Assembly: GCF_000372065.1 (NCBI RefSeq) | Contig: NZ_AQVB01000008.1 | Location: forward strand, 1-64,000 | Origin: Oligella urethralis DSM 7531 | Lineage (GTDB): Bacteria; Pseudomonadota; Gammaproteobacteria; Burkholderiales; Burkholderiaceae_B | DNA length: 64,000 nt | Direction: 5' to 3' | Shown here: one piece after another, positions 1 to 8,337 of the stretch | Layout: every line of letters starts with the position of its first letter | Numbering within the stretch: the first letter of the stretch is position 1 | Program-made: the position numbers and the translations under genes | Notes under the pieces: model-generated | What the model was told of the DNA's origin: nothing | Database searches by the model: none | What the model saw: only the letters and a program-made list of their open reading frames with translations

Positions 1-171
1 AGGTGCCACCTGACCAAAGCGCTGAATTGCCTTAGTGCGCAAGGTATCCATCCCCGCTCGTAAATCTGTCGCCTCACTCACCAGGATGATTTTATCTAGT
101 GCCAGTAGGCTAGACGCTTGCTCTTGAATTCCCACGCGTTGGGCGGTCTCGATACGCATTAAAGACGGCAT
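1..171 (-). CDS. tnpB: IS66-family TnpB-like accessory protein, N-terminal part, cut by window edge
   Basis: The reverse strand reads 57 codons from an ATG at 171 to the window edge. A good ribosome binding site (GGAGAA) lies just upstream. The peptide contains VSEATDLRAGMDTL followed by a conserved FG. This resembles the start of IS66 TnpB (IS66 Orf2) proteins, which have a DMRAGxD-type motif at the same place. TnpB is an accessory protein of IS66 transposition; its exact role is poorly known. No tnpA gene is present upstream on this strand, where IS66 elements usually carry one, so the element may be incomplete or reduced. The rest of it, including any tnpC transposase, lies outside the window. 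The family call rests on one motif region, so I am moderately sure. Confidence 0.6.
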   Translation of the reverse strand, partial: MPSLMRIETAQRVGIQEQASSLLALDKIILVSEATDLRAGMDTLRTKAIQRFGQVAP

Positions 172-227
172 TGATTTCTCCTAACATACACAAAACCTTA
201 GTGTCGCGCAATTTAGGAGGAATGAAT

Positions 228-250
228 ACATGTGTTCACCGGACGCTTAC
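228..250 (-). repeat. Possible terminal inverted repeat of the IS66-like element
   Basis: On the minus strand, about 80 bases before the tnpB start, the sequence begins GTAAGCGTCCGGTGAAC. This is the style of end seen in IS66-family elements, which commonly open with GTAAGCG. If correct, 250 is the outer edge of an element that continues left out of the window. The partner end and the target duplication cannot be seen. Confidence 0.3.
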
Positions 251-326
251 CACCCTACTCGATGTTGCCTAAAGAGGGAGGCATTTTTAATAGCACTGCT
301 TCTCCGCTACCAGTGCCATTAAACGA

Positions 327-2321
327 TTAGTAAGTCCCCTGTAAACGCAACCAGAACTGGCGACCTGGTTCGTTGATTTGTTGACCTACAATTGGGTTAT
401 AACCGGCAATATCGGCTGAGCTACGATTAATAAACTCACGATACGTGCGATTAAATATATTGTCGACCCCACCACTTAAACTGAAGTTTTTCGTTAACTG
501 ATAGGATACGTTGGCTGAAAACACTGTAAAGCCAGACGATGGTCCGTTATCGGTACCAACAATATTACCTTGACCTTTGGCGTAGCGATTTTGTCGAGCG
601 ACATTACGCATCAAGAAATTCGCCGATACGCTGCCGTTGTCATAGCCAATATAGCTATTGGCCTCTAATGGTGGTGTTTGTGCTAAGGCATGTTTATCGC
701 TACGGTTTTGACCATGTGTGTAAGCGATTGAAGTTCCGATATGCCAATTTGCTACGAACTCATAATTTATATCACCCTCAAAACCGTAACGACGCGCTCT
801 AATATTGCGTGCTTTGTCGGCATCAATCAGAATAAAATTCTCTAGTTGACTGGCAAACACGGTTAAGGACGCCTCTACCTTGTGACTGCGATAAATCAAC
901 CCTAAATCAATTTCGTGGTTAGTTTCAGGCTTGATAAACCAGCCATTAAGCTTATCACGCTCCCAAAAGTCTGGTGCCCGTTGAGCAATACCGTAACCCG
1001 CATAGAAAGTGAAGTTATTAATATCATGCTCATAGCGTAAGAAACCGGCACCCATATGGTAGGTTTTTTTCATGAGATCTGGATGGCTGTGTTTAAGTGC
1101 AACCCCTTTGCCCATCTCACCAAAATAGCGACCGGTGATACGATCATAGCGTAAGCCTCCAACGAGGCGTTGCACGTCGTTAAGGCGCCATGTGGTCTCA
1201 GCAAATAAACCCCACTGATTAAACTTCTGATTCTCTTTGCGATCCGCTTGTTTATAACGTTCGGCCATGGCACGATTCATGCCACGACCCATGCGTCCAC
1301 GGTGACGATCCCACATAAAATCCAGACCTAATTCAGTGGTGGTATTAGCAAGCTCGAGGGTTGCTTTTAGGCGTGCAGTTTGCGTGCGACGATCGGGGTT
1401 CATCGCCATAAACATGGGTGCCGTGTGGGTACGGTGACGGTAGTTATCCATCACATGATCTACATAGCTGTAGCCATAATTAAAGCTTAGTTCAGACAGC
1501 CACGAGGAAATATTGCGTTTTTCTGCTCTGAGGCTAAAGGCATCTCGATCAAAAATCGAACCATCCATACCGCGGTCACCATAAGCAGCCCAACCTCTGG
1601 AGTGTTGATAGCCAAACTCAATCACACTATCAGGATCGGGCGTGATACCCAAAGCAAATTGTTGGGAATGACGCTGATAGGCCGAGTGTACGCCGTTACC
1701 ATCACCGTCTTTATAATCTCGGGAGGTGTTGCGTGTCGCGTTGGCGTGGATATACCCCCAAGGCATGCCAGCCGTAACGGCGCCATAGCCATCAAAACGG
1801 TTAAAACTACCGACCGTGAGACTACCGTCAGCCTCAATGCCCGGCTCATCAAAATAGTATGGCTCACGATTAAACTGGACCGAACCGGCAATCTGACCAG
1901 GACCAGCCACAACGGTCTGAGGGCCTTTGGTCAAGATCACTTCATCATATGTTTGAGGAAAAATATAAGCCGTCGGTGGATCCATACGACCTGGGCAGCC
2001 ACCAAAAAACTGACTATCATTAGAATAAATACCTAAACGTGAACCGCCTAAACCGCGAAACAGTGGCTCACCTGACATACCACCCTTACGAATTATGCCC
2101 ATATTAGGAATGGCTTTTAGTAAACCTGCACCATCGGTTGCAGGCATGGGTTGAAAGGCACTTTTTGGATTTAAACAGACTGTATTCGGTTCATGGGTCG
2201 GTGCAACCATCACGACCAAATCTTGTAATTGCTGGACATTGGGCTCCTCAACTCCCTGCGCCCAAGCTACGCTAGAAAAAGCATAGGCTAAAACCAAAAC
2301 TAATGGCTTATGCGAATACAT
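327..2321 (-). CDS. oprC: TonB-dependent copper receptor, OprC/NosA type
   Basis: This is an outer-membrane TonB-dependent receptor of 664 residues. It has a signal peptide (residues 1-21, ending AWAQ), a plug domain and a C-terminal beta-barrel ending in an aromatic strand (QFWLRLQGTY). The plug holds GGCPGRMDPPTAY (about 107-119), typical of OprC/NosA copper receptors. From memory, Pseudomonas OprC binds copper with Cys143, Met147, His323 and Met325. Here Cys109, Met113, His289 and Met291 (DHVMDNY) occur with one constant offset of 34, so all four ligands appear conserved. The gene lies 92 bases downstream of the RegA-like regulator on the same strand and may share its transcript. Likely role: import of copper across the outer membrane for copper enzymes. 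Confidence 0.87.
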   Translation of the reverse strand: MYSHKPLVLVLAYAFSSVAWAQGVEEPNVQQLQDLVVMVAPTHEPNTVCLNPKSAFQPMPATDGAGLLKAIPNMGIIRKGGMSGEPLFRGLGGSRLGIYSNDSQFFGGCPGRMDPPTAYIFPQTYDEVILTKGPQTVVAGPGQIAGSVQFNREPYYFDEPGIEADGSLTVGSFNRFDGYGAVTAGMPWGYIHANATRNTSRDYKDGDGNGVHSAYQRHSQQFALGITPDPDSVIEFGYQHSRGWAAYGDRGMDGSIFDRDAFSLRAEKRNISSWLSELSFNYGYSYVDHVMDNYRHRTHTAPMFMAMNPDRRTQTARLKATLELANTTTELGLDFMWDRHRGRMGRGMNRAMAERYKQADRKENQKFNQWGLFAETTWRLNDVQRLVGGLRYDRITGRYFGEMGKGVALKHSHPDLMKKTYHMGAGFLRYEHDINNFTFYAGYGIAQRAPDFWERDKLNGWFIKPETNHEIDLGLIYRSHKVEASLTVFASQLENFILIDADKARNIRARRYGFEGDINYEFVANWHIGTSIAYTHGQNRSDKHALAQTPPLEANSYIGYDNGSVSANFLMRNVARQNRYAKGQGNIVGTDNGPSSGFTVFSANVSYQLTKNFSLSGGVDNIFNRTYREFINRSSADIAGYNPIVGQQINEPGRQFWLRLQGTY

Positions 2322-2413
2322 AATATCCCTCTATCATTTTCTTACAAATTAACAAAGGATTATGCGTTATCTTAGGTGCTTTGACCATGCGACAAATTGT
2401 CGCACTGCTGCTT

Positions 2414-2947
2414 TTATTTTTTTACTGGCCGCTTATTCAGCATACGCTGCAAGGTTCGGCGGTGCATACCAAGACTTCTCGCAGTGGCGGAGATATTACC
2501 GTTATGACTATCCAATGCGTATTGAATATGCTCCCATGTTATACGTTTTAGTGAGGGTGTTTCAAAACCCTCGGTGTCATTAGTTTCCTCTGCCAAAACC
2601 TCACCCTCCAAGGCCTGCAAAATGCTGTCTACATTCGCGGGCTTGGGTAAATAATTGGTTGCGCCCATTTTAATGGCATTAACTGCGGTGCTAATGCTGG
2701 CGTAGCCGGTCAGAATTAAGATCTTAGTCTGTGGGAAATGTGCTAAGAGCTCAGGTAATAACCTAAGACCGCTTTCCTGACCTAAGTTTAAATCTAAAAT
2801 AATTCCCTCAAAAGGTCCACTCTGCTGCAACGCTTGCTCACCTGTTTGAGCCCAGCGTAGCTCCAGGCCTTGACGCCCAAAGCCCCTGATTAATAAGGAG
2901 GCAAAGGCATCATTATCATCAATTAGCAGGTACGGGTGTAAGGACAT
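2414..2947 (-). CDS. regA: Response regulator, RegA/PrrA/ActR type
   Basis: This is a two-domain response regulator of 177 residues. The receiver domain has the acidic pair DD near residues 10-11, the phospho-accepting Asp in ILDLNLG (about 52), the Thr in LTGY and the Lys in LPKP. The C-terminus is a Fis-type helix-turn-helix, SATARSLGMHRRTLQRML, very close to the RegA/PrrA/ActR signature. RegA-type proteins control respiration, redox and fixation genes. I chose the ATG at 2947, eight bases after GGAG. A TTG three bases earlier directly abuts the kinase stop codon, so translation with the kinase is coupled. Target genes here are unknown; the downstream copper receptor is the obvious candidate. 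Confidence 0.85.
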   Translation of the reverse strand: MSLHPYLLIDDNDAFASLLIRGFGRQGLELRWAQTGEQALQQSGPFEGIILDLNLGQESGLRLLPELLAHFPQTKILILTGYASISTAVNAIKMGATNYLPKPANVDSILQALEGEVLAEETNDTEGFETPSLKRITWEHIQYALDSHNGNISATARSLGMHRRTLQRMLNKRPVKK

Positions 2948-2950
2948 CAA

Positions 2951-4285
2951 CTACGCTCCAAAGCTTTGCAACACCGTTAAGGGTAAACGAATGGTGGCAA
3001 TGACACCACCTTCACTGTGATTGCTTAATTCCAGACTACCGCCTAGTCGCGATAAGCTAGCATGCGCCAAACGCACGCCAAGACCTAAGCCAAAAGGTTT
3101 TTCAGACTCAACGATATTGAGTCCAGCTTGATTTAATTGCTGCTCACTTAAATGACCTTTACGGTTATAAATCGTGACGAGTAGTTCACTATCAGCATTA
3201 ACTTGGGTATGCAACTCAACGCTTTGATCACCGGCATCGGCTGCGTTATTTAAAATATTGAAAAAAGCGTACCAGAAACTCTCGTGCAGTAAAACATGAT
3301 AGTCTGCGGCATCATCATGGCCTCGCTGCCAAAGGCACTGCGCTTCTGGACGTAGATTGTGCCAGTGGCGTAAGCGCTCTTGCAGCTCCTGGTAGAGTAA
3401 AACTGCTTCTTCTTGAGGCGGTGTAAACTGCTTCAGACGTTCTAAGCTGGCCTTACTTTGCGCCAGTTGTGCAGCCATCAAAGCAACATCCTCTTTAGCT
3501 GAAGACGGTAAATTAGGGTGGCTATTGAGCTCTTCGTAGATGAGTTCTAGGTTATTCAAAGGGGTAGAAAGCTCATGCGCTAGCATCGCTGTTTGCATAC
3601 CAGTCACTAACCAATACTCATTTTCCTGCTGTCGTTGATAGGCTTGTTGTAAATTTAGCTCGTGTCGACGTACGGTTTGGGCTAAATTGGAAATCCAACT
3701 CATCGCTAAAAAAGCGGACAATGAAAAGGTAATCCACATGCCAATGAGATGAAATAGCATGGAACTATCACCTTGCTCATCATGCGCGCCGTGCATAGTC
3801 ATCGTGTGCTCAAAAATTGATAAAGGCCAGTAATGAAAAAAGAGCAATAAATAACACAATATCGCCGCTATGGTTAATCCTTGGGCAAAGCGTGGGCTAC
3901 AAAACAAAGACGCATTAATGATGGGCAGAAAATACAAGACGGTAATTGGATTGGCTGCGCCACCGGTAAAATAAATCAGCTCACTCAGGAAGAAGACATC
4001 TAGCATCAGGCTAAATCGCATTAATTGTTCAAGCGAATAATGTCGCTGATAAGCGTAGAATAACAGCACGCTTACTACCGCCATGGACAGCGCAATCTGC
4101 AAAATGGCCAAAATAGGCAAATGCCATGGATTATCCCTAACTAAGCCATGGATAAGTAGCAACAAAAGCAAAAGACTTAGGACTAATCGCCCATAGGACA
4201 TGAACTTTAAAAAGCGTGCCTGACTCGGCAGAGAGCGAATAAACCCATGATTTGCACGATGAGGCGATGTATGTTCGTTTAACAT
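2951..4285 (-). CDS. regB: Membrane sensor histidine kinase, RegB/PrrB type
   Basis: This 444-residue sensor kinase has about six hydrophobic membrane segments in residues 30-200. A cytoplasmic H-box follows, LAHELSTPLNNLEL (His237), then an N-box (NILNNAADAG) and a GLGLGV ATP-binding loop. The segment TGGAANPI (107-114) matches the GGxxNPF heptapeptide that RegB-family kinases use for quinone sensing, except that the final Phe is Ile. By family analogy it senses the redox state of the quinone pool and phosphorylates the RegA partner encoded immediately downstream with no gap. No strong ribosome binding site precedes the ATG at 4285, so the start is less certain. The specific signal in this organism is inferred. 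Confidence 0.8.
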   Translation of the reverse strand: MLNEHTSPHRANHGFIRSLPSQARFLKFMSYGRLVLSLLLLLLLIHGLVRDNPWHLPILAILQIALSMAVVSVLLFYAYQRHYSLEQLMRFSLMLDVFFLSELIYFTGGAANPITVLYFLPIINASLFCSPRFAQGLTIAAILCYLLLFFHYWPLSIFEHTMTMHGAHDEQGDSSMLFHLIGMWITFSLSAFLAMSWISNLAQTVRRHELNLQQAYQRQQENEYWLVTGMQTAMLAHELSTPLNNLELIYEELNSHPNLPSSAKEDVALMAAQLAQSKASLERLKQFTPPQEEAVLLYQELQERLRHWHNLRPEAQCLWQRGHDDAADYHVLLHESFWYAFFNILNNAADAGDQSVELHTQVNADSELLVTIYNRKGHLSEQQLNQAGLNIVESEKPFGLGLGVRLAHASLSRLGGSLELSNHSEGGVIATIRLPLTVLQSFGA

Positions 4286-4360
4286 AACTTGATTACGACC
4301 GTCTAGCTTGATTGAAATTGTGGCCTATGGTCCTTGTGTCGGTATCGATATACTTAAAGA

Positions 4361-4397
4361 CTGCATTGACTTCTCCTCCTATAAGACGTCAATGCAG
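4361..4397. repeat. Ten-base inverted repeat overlapping an IS66 tnpB-start-like fragment
   Basis: CTGCATTGAC at 4361-4370 and GTCAATGCAG at 4388-4397 form a perfect 10-base inverted repeat around a 17-base loop. Read on the minus strand, about 4335-4378 closely resembles the start of the tnpB-like gene at the window's left edge (same GGAGAA ribosome site, ATGC-GTCTTTAA, ATCGA-ACCG). Here it soon meets a stop codon. It looks like a leftover of a related element. Confidence 0.45.
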
Positions 4398-4411
4398 GAT
4401 TCAGTGAGGGC

Positions 4412-4786
4412 TTAGTTGTCTGCTGCTTTAGCGGCTGGGAGAATCTCAAATAAGACTTCTTTAGGACGACATAACCGCGTCCCAGCCTCAGTGACGACCA
4501 CGGGGCGATTCATCAAAATAGGCTCTTTAACCATCCAATCAAGCAGCTCCTCATCGCTCCATTTTGCATTATCAAGATCATTTTCTTGGTAAAGACTTTC
4601 TTTTTGGCGCATAAAATCACGTATCGCAAGACCTGAATCAGCCACGAGTTTGGCTAATTGCTCTTTGCTTGGTGGTGTTTTTAAATACTCAATGACTTCA
4701 AGCTCCGCTGTGGTCGCATTAATCAGTGCTAAGACATTGCGTGAGGTGCCACAGCGTGGATTGTGGTAAATCGTGACTTTGCTCAT
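4412..4786 (-). CDS. arsC: Arsenate reductase, glutaredoxin-dependent ArsC family
   Basis: This 124-residue protein has the ArsC/Spx thioredoxin fold. The N-terminus TIYHNPRCGTSRNVLALI carries the catalytic Cys of the plasmid R773-type enzymes (Cys12). A later Arg-rich stretch, MNRPVVVTEAG, matches the substrate-binding Arg region. It would reduce arsenate to arsenite using glutathione and glutaredoxin. A ribosome site (AAGGAA) precedes the ATG. No arsenite pump or ArsR regulator lies nearby, so it is an isolated copy, as often seen in chromosomes. It could instead be a YffB-like thiol protein, but the motif favours ArsC. Confidence 0.87.
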   Translation of the reverse strand: MSKVTIYHNPRCGTSRNVLALINATTAELEVIEYLKTPPSKEQLAKLVADSGLAIRDFMRQKESLYQENDLDNAKWSDEELLDWMVKEPILMNRPVVVTEAGTRLCRPKEVLFEILPAAKAADN

Positions 4787-5126
4787 AAAAATTCCTTACT
4801 AGTTAAATGACTCTATGTGATGCTAACACAGACAGTGGAATTTTATGCTGATCAGTTCGTTTTGTTATCCCCTTATCAGCCTCTATATTACTGCTATGCT
4901 AAGTTTAGTGAACAAGTACATAGGGATGCAGCTACCACTGATCATGACCGCAGCGCAACACAACCGAACAGGTGTACATGGGGCTTATCACGTGGAGTAA
5001 AGCGCTAGCGAGCACCGACGCAATACAACAAATCAAGGCAGGGCACGATACGTCGTTCGAATGAAAATAGTGTCTTTTTTGAGGGATAGCAAAGGGCTAA
5101 GTCCTTGCTTAGCCCTCAAGCCAAAA
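4787..5126. other. Intergenic stretch with no recognised gene
   Basis: About 340 bases separate the arsC start and the dsrE stop. A 63-codon plus-strand frame exists but has no ribosome site and reads like random sequence. Another short open frame ends near 5063 (ALASTDAIQQIKAGHDTSFE) and has no convincing start. I see no RNA gene here. Confidence 0.4.
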
Positions 5127-5498
5127 CTAAGTTAGCTGTAATGAGCCCTTACTGGCCATGAGTAGATCCACCACATCCGGTGCCGTGATAACTTCATACT
5201 CGGGCTGCACGTCATCTAGCTGAATCCCTTGATGAATAATGCATGATTTACAACCCACAATCTGTCCACCAAGCTCGATAAATTCCTGCATTAAAGTAGT
5301 TAAAGCGGCAAAGGGCTCACCAATGTGAATGCCGTCAGCGGCGCCGGCTTTGGCGTAGTGAGAGGCATCCCCCATTAAGATCACAGTGCAACTATGTCCC
5401 TTTTTAAGGGCAGCGAGCGACATGGTAAAAGCGATTGTGGCTTTATTCGGTTTATCGGGACCATCAAAAACAGTACTAACGAAATCTGTATTGCGCAT
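5127..5498 (-). CDS. DsrE/DsrF-like family protein
   Basis: This small soluble protein of 123 residues has the DsrE/F fold. It shows TIAFTMSLAALKKGHSCTVILMGDA near the N-terminus and a Cys-containing segment, VGCKSCIIHQGI, where DsrE-type sulfur-transfer proteins keep a conserved Cys. Family members pass persulfide sulfur or act as small regulators; here no sulfur-oxidation genes are adjacent. A GAGGAAATACA ribosome site supports the ATG at 5498. The role is therefore only predicted at family level, perhaps sulfur handling. Confidence 0.75.
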   Translation of the reverse strand: MRNTDFVSTVFDGPDKPNKATIAFTMSLAALKKGHSCTVILMGDASHYAKAGAADGIHIGEPFAALTTLMQEFIELGGQIVGCKSCIIHQGIQLDDVQPEYEVITAPDVVDLLMASKGSLQLT

Positions 5499-5977
5499 TG
5501 TATTTCCTCACGTAGAATCTTTTTACTTAAGTCGAATGGTTGCGTTACTCAGACCTTGATTTAGAAGGCAAGTGTAGTCGCAACTCATTATAAAGGTGAA
5601 ACGCCGTCGTGCGTCAATGTAATGGCTGATATTTGATGTCGATGAGATTTTCTCAAACCCTGTACATGCCACCTCCGCTCGTGTTGTTTGAAACTTAAAA
5701 AGCTGAAACGGGATTAGTTGCTTTTGTGCAGTGAAATGTCGTCTACAATCAGGGCAATCTTATTTATCTGATGTGTAAAATAATTGTAAGAATGATATCA
5801 AAATATTAACAGCGAAGGCGATATTTGACCAGCTGGCTTCGCTTGACATGTGTAGTTTGGGCAACAACGCTAAGGGCAATTCGCAATCTCAAGGTAAACT
5901 CTAGTTTTATGTGGCTTTTATTTAAGAGAGGATTGCTTATGTTCCAATCTTTATCCTACACCCGATGTATTTAAGTA
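5499..5977. other. Intergenic region upstream of the LysR gene
   Basis: Almost 480 bases lie between two divergent genes (dsrE and the LysR regulator). I see no open frame with support, no tRNA and no clear hairpin-plus-T-run. It presumably carries the promoters of both genes. Confidence 0.4.
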
Positions 5978-6907
5978 ATGAAGCAGACCCTAGATTCACT
6001 GAGTTTTAAAAAATACCCTTCCACAACGGCATTGCAGTGCTTTGAGTCATCTGCTCGATATTTGAGTTTTACTAAGGCAGCACAGGAGCTGAATATGACA
6101 CAAAGTGCGGTGAGTAAGCAGGTGTCGCAGCTGGAGGAAATGATCAATACACCACTGTTTTATCGAGCTGCACAACGTATTTTTTTAACACCTGCCGGTA
6201 AAAGGTACTACCTTGAGATTTTAGATGTTTTAAAGCATATTGAAGCGGCTACCATCTCCTTGATGTCAACTGCCGACAACGTAGAAACGCTAAAAATAAC
6301 GTCTCATCCGACCTTTTGTGCACGCTGGTTGGTGCCAGCGATGCTTGGATTTAATCAAGCCTATCCTTTAATTTCTGTTGAAATAAAAGAGCAAGTGGGT
6401 CCTTTTTTCTCTGAAAAGCATGATGTCGATATCGCTTTTTTATATGGTAGCGGTGTGTGGGCTGGCATGCACTCAATTAAGTTATTCGATGAGCACTGTG
6501 TGGCAGTCTGCTCACCAGCCTATTTAGAAAAAATAAGCTCACCCGGTCTGGGGGTGAATGATGTGACCTTGCTGCATCTGATCTCTAGACCTAGCGCTTG
6601 GCATGATTACTTTAAGCAGCAATCAATTAGTATTGAAAATAACTTTAATGGTCCTCGCTTTGATACCTTTTATGCCATCATCTCCGCAGCATTAATGGGC
6701 TATGGAGTCGCACTCGTTCCTCAGCGGCTAGTGGAACCTGAAATGTTGAGTGGTCAATTAGTCAAAGTGTGGGATTACATCGCTAAGGGTAATGGTTCCT
6801 ACTATATGTCATATCCTTTATCTTTAGATAATAGTTATCGGGTCAAGGCGATGTTGAACTGGATTACTAAGTACCTAGAACAACATGCTGAGATGGATAG
6901 ACCTTAG
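5978..6907 (+). CDS. LysR-family transcriptional regulator
   Basis: This 309-residue regulator has an N-terminal winged helix (about 15-75: ALQCFESSARYLSFTKAAQE, then TQSAVSKQVSQLEE) and a LysR substrate-binding domain. The style is that of the GcvA/AmpR branch, which often controls amino acid genes. It is encoded immediately before, and in the same direction as, the aminotransferase-HglS-dehydrogenase-symporter genes. It is therefore the likely regulator of that module, possibly with 2-aminoadipate or a breakdown product as inducer. That inducer is inference. The ATG at 5978 is the first in frame, with only a weak ribosome site. Confidence 0.85.
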   Translation: MKQTLDSLSFKKYPSTTALQCFESSARYLSFTKAAQELNMTQSAVSKQVSQLEEMINTPLFYRAAQRIFLTPAGKRYYLEILDVLKHIEAATISLMSTADNVETLKITSHPTFCARWLVPAMLGFNQAYPLISVEIKEQVGPFFSEKHDVDIAFLYGSGVWAGMHSIKLFDEHCVAVCSPAYLEKISSPGLGVNDVTLLHLISRPSAWHDYFKQQSISIENNFNGPRFDTFYAIISAALMGYGVALVPQRLVEPEMLSGQLVKVWDYIAKGNGSYYMSYPLSLDNSYRVKAMLNWITKYLEQHAEMDRP

Positions 6908-6996
6908 TCGCTAAGTATTTAAATGCGCATAGCCATAGCAAAAGGAATGCATGGCTAACTTTTATTCGTTTGTCTATGTAGGCTACATCTGTTCAA

Positions 6997-8289
6997 ATGA
7001 AGCAAGATGATTTAGAGGATCTAAGAACGGATATGACGAATTTATATAATGTGGTAGATGCCTTTACCATGGTGCACCCGATTACCCTTATCAAGGGTAA
7101 AAATGCCATTGTGTGGGATGATCAAAACAAGGCCTACATTGACTTTGTTGGTGGTATTGGAGTGTTAAACTTTGGCCATTGTCATCCAAGCATTGTGGCG
7201 GCGATCCAAAAGCAAGCCGAGCATTTAATTCATTATGCCTACAATGCGGCGGGCCATCAGGCCTATCAACGCTTAATGCCACGTCTCTGTGAAGTGATAC
7301 CCATCAGCGGTGGGTTGTCGGGTATGCTGACTAATAGCGGCGCTGAAGCGACGGAAAATGCGCTTAAAATTGCGCGCATGAGAACGGGTCGAGTGGGGGT
7401 CATTGCCTTTGATGGGGGTTTTCATGGCCGCACCCTGGCCTCTGTTAACTTAAATGGCAAGGTGGCACCCTATAAAACTGCCTTAGGTCCTTTGCCCGGT
7501 AGCGTCTATCATATTCCTTTTCCAAGTCCAGATAATGATATCCCTGATGAGCAGTCGATAGCAGCATTAGACCGCTTGATGACGGTTGAAACGGATATCA
7601 AAAATATTGGTGCCATCATTGTGGAGCCAGTACAAGGTGAGGGTGGATTCCAAGTGCTGTCCAAAACCTTTGCCAAGTATTTGCGCTCTTTCTGTGATGA
7701 GCATGGTATCTTGCTGATAATGGACGAAATTCAATCTGGCTTTGGTAGAACTGGGACACCGTTTGCATTTACTCATTTAGGGATAGAGCCGGATCTTATA
7801 CTATTGGGTAAAAGTATTGCCGGCGGTCTCCCCTTGGGGGCGGTCATTGGCAAGGACTCGATCATCAATGGACTGCCTAAGGGTAGTTTAGGCGGAACCT
7901 ACTCAGGTAACCCTGTCGCATGCGCCGCCGCTAATGCCACGCTTGATATCATGGCAGAAGGGCAGGTTTGGTTGTCAGCACAAGCATACGAGCAGAGCTT
8001 GCTAACTCGCTTTGCGCATTGGCAGTCTGAGGGGTTGTCTAACTGGTTGTGCAAAATAACAGGCATTGGTGCCATGCGCGGTATTGAATTGCGCCATCCC
8101 GAACAGGGTACTGCGCCAGAAATTATGACTCAGGTACTGTCAAGGGCGCGTGAAAAAGGCTTGTTACTGATGCCTAGTGGTAAGGATCGTCATATTATCC
8201 GCTTATTACCGCCTTTAACCATTGAGCCAGAGACTTTGGAAGCAGGCTTGGATATTTTAGAACACGTGCTCAGCACCCTCGCTGAGTAA
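6997..8289 (+). CDS. Class III PLP aminotransferase, GabT-like; probable 2-aminoadipate aminotransferase
   Basis: This 430-residue fold-type I enzyme has the hallmarks of class III omega-aminotransferases: TNSGAEATENALK (112-124), Asp243 in MDEIQSGFGRTG, and the PLP Lys272 in LLGKSIAGGLPLGAV. By similarity alone it would be called 4-aminobutyrate aminotransferase. Its position directly before HglS suggests it makes 2-oxoadipate from 2-aminoadipate, as the class III enzyme AmaC does in Pseudomonas putida lysine catabolism. No succinate-semialdehyde dehydrogenase (gabD) is nearby, which argues against simple GABA use. The ATG at 6997 has a weak ribosome site; an ATG at 7033 is an alternative start. 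Substrate is inferred from context. Confidence 0.8.
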   Translation: MKQDDLEDLRTDMTNLYNVVDAFTMVHPITLIKGKNAIVWDDQNKAYIDFVGGIGVLNFGHCHPSIVAAIQKQAEHLIHYAYNAAGHQAYQRLMPRLCEVIPISGGLSGMLTNSGAEATENALKIARMRTGRVGVIAFDGGFHGRTLASVNLNGKVAPYKTALGPLPGSVYHIPFPSPDNDIPDEQSIAALDRLMTVETDIKNIGAIIVEPVQGEGGFQVLSKTFAKYLRSFCDEHGILLIMDEIQSGFGRTGTPFAFTHLGIEPDLILLGKSIAGGLPLGAVIGKDSIINGLPKGSLGGTYSGNPVACAAANATLDIMAEGQVWLSAQAYEQSLLTRFAHWQSEGLSNWLCKITGIGAMRGIELRHPEQGTAPEIMTQVLSRAREKGLLLMPSGKDRHIIRLLPPLTIEPETLEAGLDILEHVLSTLAE

Positions 8290-8337
8290 AATTTTTATAA
8301 GAGACTACATAATCTTCGAGTATTGAGGTAATTCAGG

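Noticed and set aside
1602-2036. A 144-codon plus-strand open frame
   Set aside because: It is antisense to the clear copper receptor gene and has no ribosome site or protein-like motifs.
4817-5008. A 63-codon plus-strand frame between arsC and dsrE
   Set aside because: No ribosome site, unusual composition and no recognisable motif.
6997-8289. GABA aminotransferase (gabT) as the firm name
   Set aside because: The sequence fits the wider class III family, but no gabD is nearby and the context is HglS and D-2-hydroxyglutarate dehydrogenase, so the GABA-specific name was not used.
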